DNA of 64,000 nt from Mycolicibacterium nivoides. Lineage in GTDB: Bacteria > Actinomycetota > Actinomycetes > Mycobacteriales > Mycobacteriaceae. A program made the translations under genes and the position numbers. Under the pieces are notes generated by a model. That model was given only the letters and a program-made list of their open reading frames with translations. It did no database searches and had not been told where the DNA came from. Where the stretch lies: contig NZ_CP034072.1 in the NCBI RefSeq assembly GCF_003855255.1, positions 4,399,920 to 4,463,919 of the forward strand, given 5' to 3'. This document shows, in pieces, positions 1 through 8,340 of the stretch. Each line of letters begins with the position of its first letter. The first letter of the stretch is position 1.

Positions 1-697
1 AGTCCAGCACCGCGAGGACCTTCGTCGGGTCCTGCGCGTCCAGGATGGTGTTGTCGATGCGGTAGTCGCCGTGGACGATCGAGTTGCGGCTCTGCGCCGG
101 AACCGAATCCGCCAGGGCCTGATGCAGGCGCTTGACGTCGTCGTCGCGCGGATCGTCGGGCAGGCGGACCAGGTCCCACTGCGAACCCCAGCGGCGCACC
201 TGGCGTTCCAGATAGCCCGCGGGCTTGCCGAAGTCACCGAGACCGACAGCGTCGGGGTCGACCGCGTGCAGGTCGGCCAGCACCCGGATCAGTGCGTCGA
301 CGCTGCTGCTGATCACCTGCTCATCACCGAGTGCGGCGAGCTCGTCCGCGCTGCGGACCACCTGGCCCGCGACATTCTCGACCATCTGGAACGGCGCCCC
401 CAGCACGGAGTCGTCGTTGCTCATCGTCACCGCACGGGCGACCGGCACCGCGGTGCCTGCCAGGGCCGCCACCACCTTGTACTCGCGCGCCATGTCGTGC
501 GCGGACGGGGTCAGACCGTGCAGCGGCGGACGCCGCAGCACCCACGCCGAGACGTCGTCATGCACCCGGAAGGTCAGGTTGGAGCGGCCACCGGCGATCA
601 GTTCGGCGCGAAGCTCACCGCTGCGGGCAATGCCCTCGGAACGCAGGTGCCGGTCCAGCGCGGCGAGGTCGAGGCCCTCCAGATTCGTCACGGTCAT
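1..697 (-). CDS. Phosphotransferase family protein (APH fold), 3' part cut by window edge
   Basis: The reading frame runs on the minus strand from an ATG at 697 off the left edge, so only about 232 N-terminal residues are visible. It starts MTVTNLEGLDLAALDRHL and has the features of the APH/choline-kinase fold: a glycine-rich segment (ELIAGGRSNLTFRV), the lobe-I stretch VLRRPPLHGLTPSAHDMAREY, and the catalytic-loop motif IVHGDYRIDNTI near the cut end. In mycobacteria this subfamily is often linked to acyl-CoA dehydrogenases, and some members are mislabelled FadE36. The real substrate is unknown. The histidine phosphatase gene ends three bases upstream, so the two are almost certainly cotranscribed. 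Family call firm, function open. Confidence 0.85.
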   Translation of the reverse strand, partial: MTVTNLEGLDLAALDRHLRSEGIARSGELRAELIAGGRSNLTFRVHDDVSAWVLRRPPLHGLTPSAHDMAREYKVVAALAGTAVPVARAVTMSNDDSVLGAPFQMVENVAGQVVRSADELAALGDEQVISSSVDALIRVLADLHAVDPDAVGLGDFGKPAGYLERQVRRWGSQWDLVRLPDDPRDDDVKRLHQALADSVPAQSRNSIVHGDYRIDNTILDAQDPTKVLAVLD

Positions 698-700
698 TGT

Positions 701-1309
701 TTACCACCGCACGTTTCGCGGCAGCAGGTCCCATACGTGCTCGGTGCCGTTCACCGAGGCGACGGCCAGCTTGCCCGAGCGGGACGACAGCAGCCGGGTG
801 ACCGAGGCGTAGTCGACGTGGAAGGACAGCAGCCGCTCGGTGCCCAGGATCTGGTGCAGCAGCACGTTGATCACGCCGCCGTGGCTGAACACCGCGACGG
901 TGCCGTCATGGTCACCGACGGCCACCAGGTCCTCGACAGCCGCATTGATGCGCGTCATGAAGGCGTTCTCGTCCACGCTGCTGGGCAGGTGCCCGCTCAC
1001 CAGCCGGGCCAGCTCTTCGGGGTTCTCCTTCGCGATCTCCTCGATCGGCACGTAGTGCGACATGTCGCGGTCGTACTCGGCGAGCCGTTCGTCGACCTCG
1101 ACCTGCAGTCCCAGCTCGGCGGCGAGCGGTCCCGCGGTCTGGATCGCTCGCCGCTGCGGGCTGCTGACGAGCCGGCTGACGGGGAACCGGGACAGGGCGG
1201 CGGGCAGGCGCTCCGCCTGCGCGATGCCTTCCTCGGACAGGTCGGGATCAGACCCTTGACCGGGCTCGCTGCGCAGCGGTAAAGCATGTCGGACCAGAAG
1301 CAGTTGCAC
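701..1309 (-). CDS. Histidine phosphatase family protein (phosphoglycerate-mutase-like)
   Basis: A 202-residue protein starting with GTG at 1309 (VQLLLVRHALPLRSEP). The RHG-type motif is seen as LVRHA near residue 7, so His8 is the likely phospho-acceptor. The second conserved block SSPQRRAIQTA follows, and the late catalytic histidine is in FSHGGVINV. The length fits the small phosphatases of histidine phosphatase clan branch 1. A longer frame exists upstream, but it would run into the divergent SDR gene and adds no family homology, so I chose the GTG just before the motif. It leads into the phosphotransferase gene with a 3-base gap. Substrate unknown. Confidence 0.85.
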   Translation of the reverse strand: MQLLLVRHALPLRSEPGQGSDPDLSEEGIAQAERLPAALSRFPVSRLVSSPQRRAIQTAGPLAAELGLQVEVDERLAEYDRDMSHYVPIEEIAKENPEELARLVSGHLPSSVDENAFMTRINAAVEDLVAVGDHDGTVAVFSHGGVINVLLHQILGTERLLSFHVDYASVTRLLSSRSGKLAVASVNGTEHVWDLLPRNVRW

Positions 1310-1358
1310 CGTGCCACCATAGGGCCGCGGTGCTGGACGGCCGGAGAGGGTCATCGCC

Positions 1359-2114
1359 ATGGGATATGCCGACGAGTTGTTCGACCTCACCGACCGGGTG
1401 GTGCTGGTCACCGGCGGCAGCCGAGGGCTGGGCCGCGAGATCGCGCTCGGGGCGGCGCGGTGCGGTGCCGACGTGGTGATCGCCAGCCGCAACCTGGATT
1501 CCTGCGTGGCCGCGGCCGAGGAGATCACCGCGGCCACCGGTCGCGCCGCTCTGCCGTATGAGGTGCACGTGGGCCGGTGGGGTCAGCTCGACGGTCTGGT
1601 CGACGCGACCTACGAGCGGTTCGGGAAGGTCGATGTGCTGGTCAACAACGCCGGCATGTCACCGCTGTACGAATCGCTCAGCTCGGTCACCGAGAAACTG
1701 TTCGACTCTGTCTTCAACCTGAATCTCAAAGGGCCGTTCCGGCTTTCGGCCCTGCTCGGGGAGCGCATGGCTGCCGACGGCGGCGGCGCGATCATCAACG
1801 TCAGCTCGTCCGGATCGCTGCGCCCCGACCAGTACATGCTGCCCTACGCCGCGGCCAAGGCCGGGCTCAACGCCATGACCGAAGGCCTGGCCAAGGCGTT
1901 CGGGCCGACCGTGCGGGTCAACACCCTGATGGCCGGGCCGTTTCTCACCGATGTCAGCAAGGCCTGGGACATGGCCGGCGACCCGTTCGGCCACCTCGCC
2001 CTGGGACGGGCCGGCAATCCGCCCGAGATCGTCGGCGCCGCACTGTTTCTGATGTCGGACGCGTCGAGCTTCACCACCGGCTCCATCCTGCGGGTGGACG
2101 GCGGCCTGCCCTGA
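1359..2114 (+). CDS. SDR family oxidoreductase
   Basis: A 251-residue classical short-chain dehydrogenase. The cofactor motif TGGSRGLG is near residue 18, the NNAG motif near residue 92, the catalytic Ser lies in NVSSSGS, and the catalytic YAAAK follows about a dozen residues later. It ends with the GSILRVDGG motif typical of FabG-like members. A pyrophosphate-loop Ser-Arg after the glycine motif suggests NADP(H), which is an inference. It is transcribed away from the histidine phosphatase gene, with about 49 bases between the two starts. The substrate cannot be told from sequence. Confidence 0.85.
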   Translation: MGYADELFDLTDRVVLVTGGSRGLGREIALGAARCGADVVIASRNLDSCVAAAEEITAATGRAALPYEVHVGRWGQLDGLVDATYERFGKVDVLVNNAGMSPLYESLSSVTEKLFDSVFNLNLKGPFRLSALLGERMAADGGGAIINVSSSGSLRPDQYMLPYAAAKAGLNAMTEGLAKAFGPTVRVNTLMAGPFLTDVSKAWDMAGDPFGHLALGRAGNPPEIVGAALFLMSDASSFTTGSILRVDGGLP

Positions 2115-2144
2115 GCCGGGCGCGGTACTGTAGCTGTAGCAAAC

Positions 2145-2156
2145 TTGTCATGACAA
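2145..2156. promoter_or_regulatory. GntR operator palindrome upstream of its own gene
   Basis: A perfect 12-base palindrome, TTGTCATGACAA, lies 12 bases before the first possible GntR start. With its flanks it reads ACTTGT-N4-ACAACC. The site at 6383-6400 reads ACTTGT-N4-ACAAGT, the same half-site, spacing and orientation. HutC-type GntR regulators bind short palindromes of this kind, so autoregulation and control of the catabolic operon by one protein is the simple reading. Confidence 0.7.
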
Positions 2157-2168
2157 CCTGACCGAAAG

Positions 2169-2918
2169 GTGATGCGGATGGCGGGGCCCCGTTCGCGCCA
2201 CGAGCACGTCGCCGCCGAACTGCGCCAGCGCATCACGCGTGGGGACTACGCCATCGGGCAGCCACTGCCCACCGAAAGTGCACTGTGCACGGAGTTCGAC
2301 GTGTCCCGCGGGCCGGTACGCCAGGCCCTGGCCACGCTGAAGAACGAAGGCCTCATCCGGGTCTCGCGTGGCAAGCCCGCGGTGGTCCGCAGCCATGACG
2401 CCACGCAGACGCTGGACACGTTCACGCCGTTTACCCAGTGGGCCGAGCGCGTCGGCCGTACCGCGGGCAACCGCACCATCGAGGTGGCGCGTCGCCGCGC
2501 TTCCGAAACCGCCATCGAGGCATTGGGTTTGACGGCCGATGATTTCGTGGTCGAGGTACTGCGCGTACGCCTGCTCGACGGCGAACCGGCGATGATCGAG
2601 CGCAGCACGTTCATCGAATCCGTGGGTTCCCTGCTGTTCGAGTTCGACACCGACTCGGGCTCGATGACCGATTACCTCGCCAGCCGCGGCGTCTACTTCG
2701 ACTCGATGGAGCACGTGCTCGACGCGGTCGCGGCCGGGCCGGACGACGCCGCGAATCTCGGTATCGCGCCGGGCAGCCCACTGTTGCGGGAGCGACGCGT
2801 TTCGCGCGATCAGCACGGCGTGGTGTTCGAGTGCGCTGATGACCGCTACCGGCCCGACGTGGTCACGTTCAGCATCGTCAACGCCCGCACCAAGTTTTCC
2901 TCCGCCGAGCAGACATGA
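2169..2918 (+). CDS. GntR/HutC family regulator, probable repressor of the phosphonate-type locus
   Basis: A 249-residue protein with an N-terminal winged helix (about 10-75; EQ-like turn LPTESALCTEFDVSRGPVRQ) and a C-terminal UTRA effector domain (about 95-240). This is the HutC subfamily, which includes PhnF. ATG codons at 2169, 2172 and 2178 are all possible starts, and GAAAGG lies just before them. A 12-base palindrome sits directly upstream and a matching one lies in front of the FAD oxidase operon, so it likely represses both. The stop codon lies inside a strong bidirectional terminator shared with the MFS gene on the other strand. The effector is unknown but is probably the imported phosphonate or an intermediate. 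Confidence 0.88.
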   Translation: MMRMAGPRSRHEHVAAELRQRITRGDYAIGQPLPTESALCTEFDVSRGPVRQALATLKNEGLIRVSRGKPAVVRSHDATQTLDTFTPFTQWAERVGRTAGNRTIEVARRRASETAIEALGLTADDFVVEVLRVRLLDGEPAMIERSTFIESVGSLLFEFDTDSGSMTDYLASRGVYFDSMEHVLDAVAAGPDDAANLGIAPGSPLLRERRVSRDQHGVVFECADDRYRPDVVTFSIVNARTKFSSAEQT

Positions 2919-2958
2919 AACTGCCCCTTTTCGCGTGAAAAGGGGCAGTTTCATGTCT
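2911..2958. terminator. Bidirectional terminator between GntR and MFS genes
   Basis: A perfect inverted repeat with 22-base arms (2911-2932 and 2937-2958) around a 4-base loop. A CCCC TTTT tract in the left arm pairs with AAAA GGGG in the right arm. It includes the GntR stop codon and lies 11 bases beyond the MFS stop, so it can end transcription from both sides. Confidence 0.85.
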
Positions 2959-2968
2959 GGTCGCGGGA

Positions 2969-4303
2969 TCAGTCCGCGGCAGGCATCCGGTTCCAGTGCG
3001 GGATGAGCAGCAACATGGACAGCAATGCGGCACCGGCGAATCCGTAGAACAGCGCCGACGTGCCCAGATAGCCGGGCAGCAGTCCGCCGAGGATCGCACC
3101 GACCGAACCGCAGCAGTTGATGAAGCCGGCCGCGGTACCGGCGTGCTTGGAAGTACCGAAGTCCACCGCGGCGACACAGGAGATCATCGCGTCGGCGCCG
3201 TACACACTCAGCCCGACCAGACCGAGCACCACCACCATCACCCAGGCACTGCCGGTCGTAGTGAGCGGACCGAACAATGCGAGCACCGCAACCAGGATCG
3301 CCAGGCTGATCACACAGGCCGGCACCCGTCGCGCGTTGAAGACCCGGTCCGAGATCCGGCCGAGCAGGATCGGGGCGATCACACCTGCGACGCCGAATGC
3401 CACCGGGATCGTCACGGCCTGGAACTTGTCCCCGTCCGCCAGCCGTTCGGCGACGATCACCGGGCCCCACAGCAGGATCGCGTAGCGGGCCGGCTTGAGC
3501 AGGAAGTACGACGCGCCAAGGGTTCTCACCATGCTGTCACTCAGCACCACCTTCAGCGATTCCCGCCACGACGGGGTCGGTTCGGCGACCGCCTCGGCCT
3601 CGGGCGACTCATCGAGTTCGACACCTTCGCGGGCGTCCTGCGATGCCCGGTACTCCTCGATCGGCGGCAACCCGACGTCCTGCGGGCGGTTGCGCTGGAA
3701 CAACAGCACCAGCACGAACACCCCGACCACGATGGCGGCCCCGGTGAAGAACGCCGCCCGCCACGAGCCGAACACGTCGTAGGCGGCCCAGCCCAGAATC
3801 GGTGCGGCCACCAGGCCGCCGAATGCGTAGTTGGTGCTCCACAATCCGAGGACGCGACCACGTTCTCCGATCGAGAAGAACTGGGCCATGTTGCTCAACG
3901 TCGGGGACCAGCCGGTGGACTGGGCCAGGCCCTGCACGATCATCAGCGGCAGCAGGAACACCAGCGCGGGTAGCAACCCCATGAAGACGGTGGCGATCGC
4001 CGATATCGCCAGCCCGCCGAGAATGACCACGCGCGGGCCGAAGCGGTCGGAAACCTGCCCCCAGACGAATTGCCCCGCGGCATAGGCGGCGAGATAGGCC
4101 GCATCGAGGTTGGCCAAGGTGCTCTTGGTCAGGTGGGTGCTCAGGATCGGGTCTTCGAGGATGCCGAGCTTGGCGACGGAGAAAGCCTGGCGGGTGAAAT
4201 AGAAACCGGCATAGGCGATCCAGGTGACGGCGAAGATCTGGACGCGCCAGCGCTTGTAGCGCGGAATGGTCGATGGCGTGGTGGGAATCGCGGTTTGGGT
4301 CAT
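2969..4303 (-). CDS. MFS transporter, organophosphate:phosphate antiporter (OPA) type
   Basis: A 444-residue membrane protein with about 12 hydrophobic segments split into two halves by a charged loop (DEYR/ESPEAEAVAEP region). The N-terminal stretch YKRWRVQIFAVTWIAYAGF, followed by YFTRQAFSVAK, is characteristic of the GlpT/UhpT/OPA branch, whose members exchange organophosphates for phosphate. The ATG at 4303 is supported by an AGAGGTG ribosome site six bases upstream. A frame extending to 4756 is rejected because it overlaps the next gene antisense-free spacer and lacks membrane character. It is the last gene of the FAD oxidase / PhnX-like operon, which points to uptake of a phosphonate. 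The substrate is inferred from context. Confidence 0.82.
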   Translation of the reverse strand: MTQTAIPTTPSTIPRYKRWRVQIFAVTWIAYAGFYFTRQAFSVAKLGILEDPILSTHLTKSTLANLDAAYLAAYAAGQFVWGQVSDRFGPRVVILGGLAISAIATVFMGLLPALVFLLPLMIVQGLAQSTGWSPTLSNMAQFFSIGERGRVLGLWSTNYAFGGLVAAPILGWAAYDVFGSWRAAFFTGAAIVVGVFVLVLLFQRNRPQDVGLPPIEEYRASQDAREGVELDESPEAEAVAEPTPSWRESLKVVLSDSMVRTLGASYFLLKPARYAILLWGPVIVAERLADGDKFQAVTIPVAFGVAGVIAPILLGRISDRVFNARRVPACVISLAILVAVLALFGPLTTTGSAWVMVVVLGLVGLSVYGADAMISCVAAVDFGTSKHAGTAAGFINCCGSVGAILGGLLPGYLGTSALFYGFAGAALLSMLLLIPHWNRMPAAD

Positions 4304-4430
4304 GAGAATGCACCTCTGGTGGGCGTGCTGCAGGCAGGCGGTGTGCTGACGGGCCGGGGGCAGATTGCCGAGCGAGTGTGGCCGAACGTCAAAGGCAGGT
4401 TTCTCTTGCGAGAACGGTGCAGAGAGGAAG

Positions 4431-4470
4431 TGCGGCGGTCGGGAGGAGCGGCCTACGACCGACCGCCGCA
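4431..4470 (-). terminator. Hairpin after the PhnX-like gene
   Basis: Twelve-base perfect arms at 4431-4442 and 4459-4470 with a 16-base loop, just downstream of the hydrolase stop at 4492 in the minus direction. It has no T tract, so it may be an attenuator or mRNA processing site that lowers transporter expression instead of a full terminator. The rest of 4304-4430 holds no gene. Confidence 0.45.
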
Positions 4471-4491
4471 GGGCTGTGGTGGTGGAGTGAA

Positions 4492-5190
4492 CTATCGGAG
4501 GGCTGCCACCAGAGCGGGGAGATCGGCGACGCTGTCGAGGATGTGGGTGGCGCCTGCGTCGGACAGCTGACCCCGGTTGTGGGCTCCGGTCAGCACGCCG
4601 ATCGAAGCCCGCGCGCCGGCGCGCAGCCCGCTGATGACGTCCGAGGACGAGTCGCCCAGCACGATCATCGAACGCACCGAGTCGGTTTCGGTCTGCATCA
4701 GCGCGGTCAGCGCCATGTCCGGATAGGGCCTGCCCCGCACGCCCGGCGACGGGCACAACACCAGGTCGGCGAGGTTGTGCCAGCCCAGTGCGTCGATGAT
4801 GGCCGCCTGGGTCTCCCGGGCGAATCCGGTGGTCAGCGCGGTCTTGATGCCACTGGAACGCAAAGATGTAATGACATCTTCAGCGCCCGGGATGGGGCTG
4901 CAGTTGCCCTCCGAGACCAGCTGGGCGTAGCAGCGTTCGAACTCCTTGTTCGCGGCCTGCGCCTGCTCCTCATTGCCCTCGGCCAGGTGCCGGAAGACCA
5001 CGATCTTGGACTGCCCCATGGTGTCGGAGACGTAGCGCAGCATCTCCTCGCGGTCGGCGTCGGTCTTCGACAGACCCGCGTGATTGTCGGCGGCCAGGAA
5101 GGACTGCTGGACCAGCCCGCTGTCCTCGACGGTGGTTCCGGCCATGTCGAACACGACGAGGCTGATCGGATCAGTTGCTTTGGTGCCCAT
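4492..5190 (-). CDS. PhnX-like HAD hydrolase (phosphonatase-like, TIGR03351 type)
   Basis: A 232-residue HAD-superfamily hydrolase. Motif I is FDMAGTTVEDSG with nucleophile Asp15 and Ala17 in place of the usual second Asp. The D-x-A pattern is the hallmark of phosphonoacetaldehyde hydrolase (PhnX), where a cap lysine forms a Schiff base. Lys62 in the cap segment DTMGQSK is placed like the PhnX lysine. Motif II is TTGFAR, motif III falls around the GRPYPDMA segment, and motif IV is LGDSSSDVISG. It fits the phosphonatase-like family known to neighbour TIGR03364 FAD oxidases better than classical PhnX (DWAGTT). Expected role is C-P bond cleavage of an oxidised phosphonate. It lies 26 bases after the FAD gene with GAAGGG before the ATG. 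Confidence 0.85.
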   Translation of the reverse strand: MGTKATDPISLVVFDMAGTTVEDSGLVQQSFLAADNHAGLSKTDADREEMLRYVSDTMGQSKIVVFRHLAEGNEEQAQAANKEFERCYAQLVSEGNCSPIPGAEDVITSLRSSGIKTALTTGFARETQAAIIDALGWHNLADLVLCPSPGVRGRPYPDMALTALMQTETDSVRSMIVLGDSSSDVISGLRAGARASIGVLTGAHNRGQLSDAGATHILDSVADLPALVAALR

Positions 5191-5216
5191 TGGTTTATCC
5201 CTTCGAGTTGGATCGT

Positions 5217-6356
5217 TCAGACGGTGGCGACGAGTCGGTCCAGCGCGTTGCCGACGCTGGCGTGGGCGAGGCCCATGCTGGTGGTCATGCCGATTCCGGT
5301 GGTGACGGTGACGACGTGGGTGCCCTCGACGGGCTGTTCGATCAGGAATTCCTGACCGGGAGCAGAGGTGTACACGCCCTGCCAGCGTTCGCTGACCTCG
5401 ATGTCATTGACCCCGAACAGTTTCCGGGCCTCCTCGAGGAGGACGGCGAAGCCCTCTTCGGGCTGGAACGGCGGCGCGGAGATGTCGCGGTAGTGGGTGT
5501 CGCCGATCAGCAGTGAGCCGTCGGGCTGCGGGGTGTACATCTGGTGCAGGTCGATCGCGACGTAATCGGGGTGTTCGGCGCGCAACCGGTCGGCCACCGC
5601 ATCGGTACTCGGCAGCCCCTCGAATCCCGAATACCTCAGCAGCGACCAACCGGTGAACAGCGGCGCGGGCAGGGCGAAGGCCAACGGCAACCGGGCCCGC
5701 AGCATGTGCAGCCGGCACCGCAGCAGACCGTCGCGCTCGGCCAGCGCCGGGAAGAGTCGGTCGACGTCGTAGTTGACCGTGACGAACGTCGTACCCGCGC
5801 GCAGCGCTCCGCGCGAGGTGTGCACCACCCCCGGCTTGAAGCCGGAAGCCGCGGTACGCCAATGGAAGTCGACACCTTCACCGGCGAGCCACCGTGCGAT
5901 CGACGGAGCGGCAGTGCGCGGATCGACCTGCAGGTCGTTCGGCAGGTACATGCCGCCGGCGACTCCGGACGACACCACGGGGATCTGCTCGAGGATCTGC
6001 TCACGGCTCAGCAGCCGAACCTCATCGTCCCCGCGCATGGCGGCGAACTCGCCCATCACGGCGAGTTCGTCGTCGTGGCGGGCGACGCAGAAGGTCCCCG
6101 ACTCAGCCGACCAGAACCCAGCCTTGCGAGACAGGTCGAGCCAGTGCTGACGCCCATTGCGGGCGTAGTCCCGCGCGACGCCGGACTGCGCCGTGATGCA
6201 GGCGTGGCCGAAGTTCTGGACCGACGCGCCGACGACACCGTCGGCGTGATCGACAACGGCGACGCTCAGTCCCCGCTGATGCGCGTGATAGGCGTGCGCC
6301 AGGCCGACGATGCCTGCGCCGACCACGACGACGTCGTAGCTGTGGTGATTTCCCAT
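5217..6356 (-). CDS. FAD-dependent oxidoreductase of the DAO fold, phosphonate-locus type (TIGR03364)
   Basis: A 379-residue flavoprotein. The dinucleotide motif GAGIVG sits at residues 13-18 after MGNHHSYDVVVV, and the C-terminal half (GVYTSAPGQEFLIEQPVEG, TVTTGIGMTTSMGLAH) closes the FAD site as in glycine/sarcosine/D-amino-acid oxidases. Family members recur beside PhnX-like hydrolases and are thought to oxidise aminoalkylphosphonates to the aldehyde. That would replace the PhnW transaminase, which is absent here. The ATG at 6356 is preferred over a TTG at 6392, because the TTG falls inside the operator. It is the first gene of a three-gene operon with the hydrolase and MFS transporter. 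The exact substrate is not proven. Confidence 0.83.
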   Translation of the reverse strand: MGNHHSYDVVVVGAGIVGLAHAYHAHQRGLSVAVVDHADGVVGASVQNFGHACITAQSGVARDYARNGRQHWLDLSRKAGFWSAESGTFCVARHDDELAVMGEFAAMRGDDEVRLLSREQILEQIPVVSSGVAGGMYLPNDLQVDPRTAAPSIARWLAGEGVDFHWRTAASGFKPGVVHTSRGALRAGTTFVTVNYDVDRLFPALAERDGLLRCRLHMLRARLPLAFALPAPLFTGWSLLRYSGFEGLPSTDAVADRLRAEHPDYVAIDLHQMYTPQPDGSLLIGDTHYRDISAPPFQPEEGFAVLLEEARKLFGVNDIEVSERWQGVYTSAPGQEFLIEQPVEGTHVVTVTTGIGMTTSMGLAHASVGNALDRLVATV

Positions 6357-6382
6357 GCGGATACTGTGGTCCGCATCACCAC

Positions 6383-6400
6383 AACTTGTCAATACAAGTT
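6383..6400 (-). promoter_or_regulatory. GntR operator overlapping the FAD-oxidase promoter
   Basis: A perfect inverted repeat AACTTGT-N4-ACAAGTT. On the minus strand it contains TTGACA, a good -35 hexamer, and the start codon is only about 27 bases further on. Any promoter using this hexamer would be blocked by a bound repressor and would give a short leader or none. The site matches the one before the GntR gene in half-site and spacing. Confidence 0.72.
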
Positions 6401-6444
6401 TGGAATTTTTACCTGGTGTCTATATATGTAAAGTTCCGTTCACC

Positions 6445-8322
6445 TCACGGCGTGACGATGTCGAAGTTCGGATCGGGCCGGTCCAGCGCCGCCAACAGCG
6501 ACGGCAGGGCCTCGGCGTCGCCGGTGACCTCCAGGCCGGGTGAGGTCGCATCGCCCGCGGCGAAGGCCAGCAGCCGCAGCTTGTTCGCGAGCTTCACGGT
6601 GGCCTGCGCACTCGCCTCGTCGGCATCGGCCTCGCGATAGACCAGCACCCCGTTGCGCACGGTGACCCGGTAGTTGACCGCCACATCGAGGAACGTCACG
6701 TCGATGGCCAGGTCGAGATCCCAGGCCCGCGGCCCGTTCACGTTGATCGCGAAGGTGTCGAAGATCTGGTCGGGGGTGAGCTGTCCAATCAGCGACGGCG
6801 ATGCCGAAGAAGTCGGGGTTCCGAAGTTCCCCCGCCGCAGTTCGGTGGCGCCGCTCAGGAAGAAATTGCGCCACGTGGCGTTCTCCGCGCCGTAGGCCAG
6901 CTGCTCAAGCACGTCGGCGTACAGTTCGCGGGCTCGCGCGTGGTTTTCATCGGTGAAGATGACGTGGTCGAGAAGTGTTGCCGCCCAGCGGAAATCACCG
7001 TCTTCGAAGGCCTTCCCGGCCAGCTCGACCACCCGGTCGGCACCGCCCATGGCCTCGACGTAGCGGGGGCCGAGCGCCTCGGGCGGGTGCGGCCACAACC
7101 GGGCCGGGTTGCCGTCGAACCAGCCCATGTAGCGCTGGTAGACCGCCTTGACGTTGTGGCTCACCGAACCGTAGTAGCCGTGGGCATGCCAGGCTTTCTC
7201 CAGGGCCGGCGGCAGCTGGAAGGTCTCCGCGATCTCGACCCCGGTGTAGCCCTGGTTGAGCTGACGCAACGTCTGGTCATGCAGGTAGGCATACAGATCC
7301 CGTTGCAGCGAAAGGAATTCGACGATCCGTTCGCGGCCCCAGGTGGGCCAGTGGTGCGAGGCGAACACCACGTCGGCGCGGTCGGAGAAGGTGTCGATGG
7401 CCTCGGTCAGATAGCCCGCCCAACCGTGCGGATCACGTACCAACGCACCGCGCAGGGTCAGCAGGTTGTGCAGATTGTGGGTGGCGTTCTCGGCCATGCA
7501 CAGCGCCCGGAGCTTCGGGAAGTAGAAGTGCATCTCGGCGGGCGCCTCGGTGCCCGGCGCCATCTGGAACTCGATCTCGACACCGTCGATGGTGTGGGTC
7601 TCCCCGGTTTCGCGAATGTCGAGGGTCGGCACGATCAGCGCCACCTCGCCCGTCGAGCCGACCTGCCCCAACCCGCAGCCGACCTGACCCTGCGGGCTAC
7701 GGTCCAGCGCCGCGCCGTACATGTAACCGGCGCGGCGCGCCATCGCGGTGCCGGCATAGACGTTCTCCTGCACGGCATGCTCGGTGAAGTGTTCCGGCGC
7801 GATGACGACGACCTTGCCCGCGTCGACATCGGCCTGGTTGGTCACCCCCAGCACGCCGCCGAAATGGTCGGCGTGGCTGTGGGTGTAAATGACTGCGGTG
7901 ACGGCACGATCTCCCCGGTGCGCCCGGTACAGCGCCAGCGCGGCGGCCGCGGTCTCGGTGGATATCAGCGGATCGATGACGATGACGCCGGTATCGCCCT
8001 CGATGAAGCTGATGTTCGACAGGTCCAGGCCACGCACCTGGTAGATGCCCTCGACCACCTCGTAGAGGCCCTGCTTGGCGCACAGTTGCGACTGGCGCCA
8101 CAGGCTGGGATGCACCGATGGGGGCGCATCGCCGGTCAGGAAGTCGTAGGCGTCGTTGTCCCACACCACCCTTCCGTCGGCGGCCTTCACCACACAGGGT
8201 TCGAGCGCGGCGATGAAGCCCCGGTCAGCGTCCTCGAAATCCCTGGTGTCCTCGAACGGCAGGTTCGTCAGATGCGCGCGGTTGGCTGCCTCGATGACTG
8301 CGGTGGGTGGCTTCTGCTCCAT
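6445..8322 (-). CDS. Alkyl/aryl-sulfatase, SdsA1-type metallo-beta-lactamase
   Basis: A 625-residue protein with the class III sulfatase architecture. A metallo-beta-lactamase domain (about 90-370) has the zinc motif THSHADH at residues 147-153. It is followed by the helical dimerisation domain (about 375-520, with the VSHNVKAVYQRYMGWFDGNP region) and a C-terminal SCP-2-like domain (about 525-625) that binds the alkyl chain. Such enzymes (SdsA1, BDS1) hydrolyse primary alkyl sulfates such as SDS to alcohol and sulfate, giving carbon and sulfur. I see no signal peptide, so it probably acts in the cytoplasm. The phosphonate-type operon lies downstream with its own promoter between. Upstream, the imine-reductase pair ends 18 bases before this gene. 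Confidence 0.92.
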   Translation of the reverse strand: MEQKPPTAVIEAANRAHLTNLPFEDTRDFEDADRGFIAALEPCVVKAADGRVVWDNDAYDFLTGDAPPSVHPSLWRQSQLCAKQGLYEVVEGIYQVRGLDLSNISFIEGDTGVIVIDPLISTETAAAALALYRAHRGDRAVTAVIYTHSHADHFGGVLGVTNQADVDAGKVVVIAPEHFTEHAVQENVYAGTAMARRAGYMYGAALDRSPQGQVGCGLGQVGSTGEVALIVPTLDIRETGETHTIDGVEIEFQMAPGTEAPAEMHFYFPKLRALCMAENATHNLHNLLTLRGALVRDPHGWAGYLTEAIDTFSDRADVVFASHHWPTWGRERIVEFLSLQRDLYAYLHDQTLRQLNQGYTGVEIAETFQLPPALEKAWHAHGYYGSVSHNVKAVYQRYMGWFDGNPARLWPHPPEALGPRYVEAMGGADRVVELAGKAFEDGDFRWAATLLDHVIFTDENHARARELYADVLEQLAYGAENATWRNFFLSGATELRRGNFGTPTSSASPSLIGQLTPDQIFDTFAINVNGPRAWDLDLAIDVTFLDVAVNYRVTVRNGVLVYREADADEASAQATVKLANKLRLLAFAAGDATSPGLEVTGDAEALPSLLAALDRPDPNFDIVTP

Positions 8323-8340
8323 ACCGAATAGCGTGCCACC

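Noticed and set aside
71..1282. Large plus-strand frame opposite the phosphotransferase and phosphatase genes
   Set aside because: It is antisense to two well-supported minus-strand genes, and its Arg/His/Gln-rich composition is the usual shadow of a high-GC codon pattern.
701..1537. Longer start for the histidine phosphatase gene
   Set aside because: The additional N terminus has no homology and overlaps the divergent SDR gene; the GTG at 1309 gives the family's normal start.
6940..8331. 463-residue plus-strand frame over the alkylsulfatase gene
   Set aside because: It is the antisense of a gene with clear zinc motifs and shows no family features of its own.
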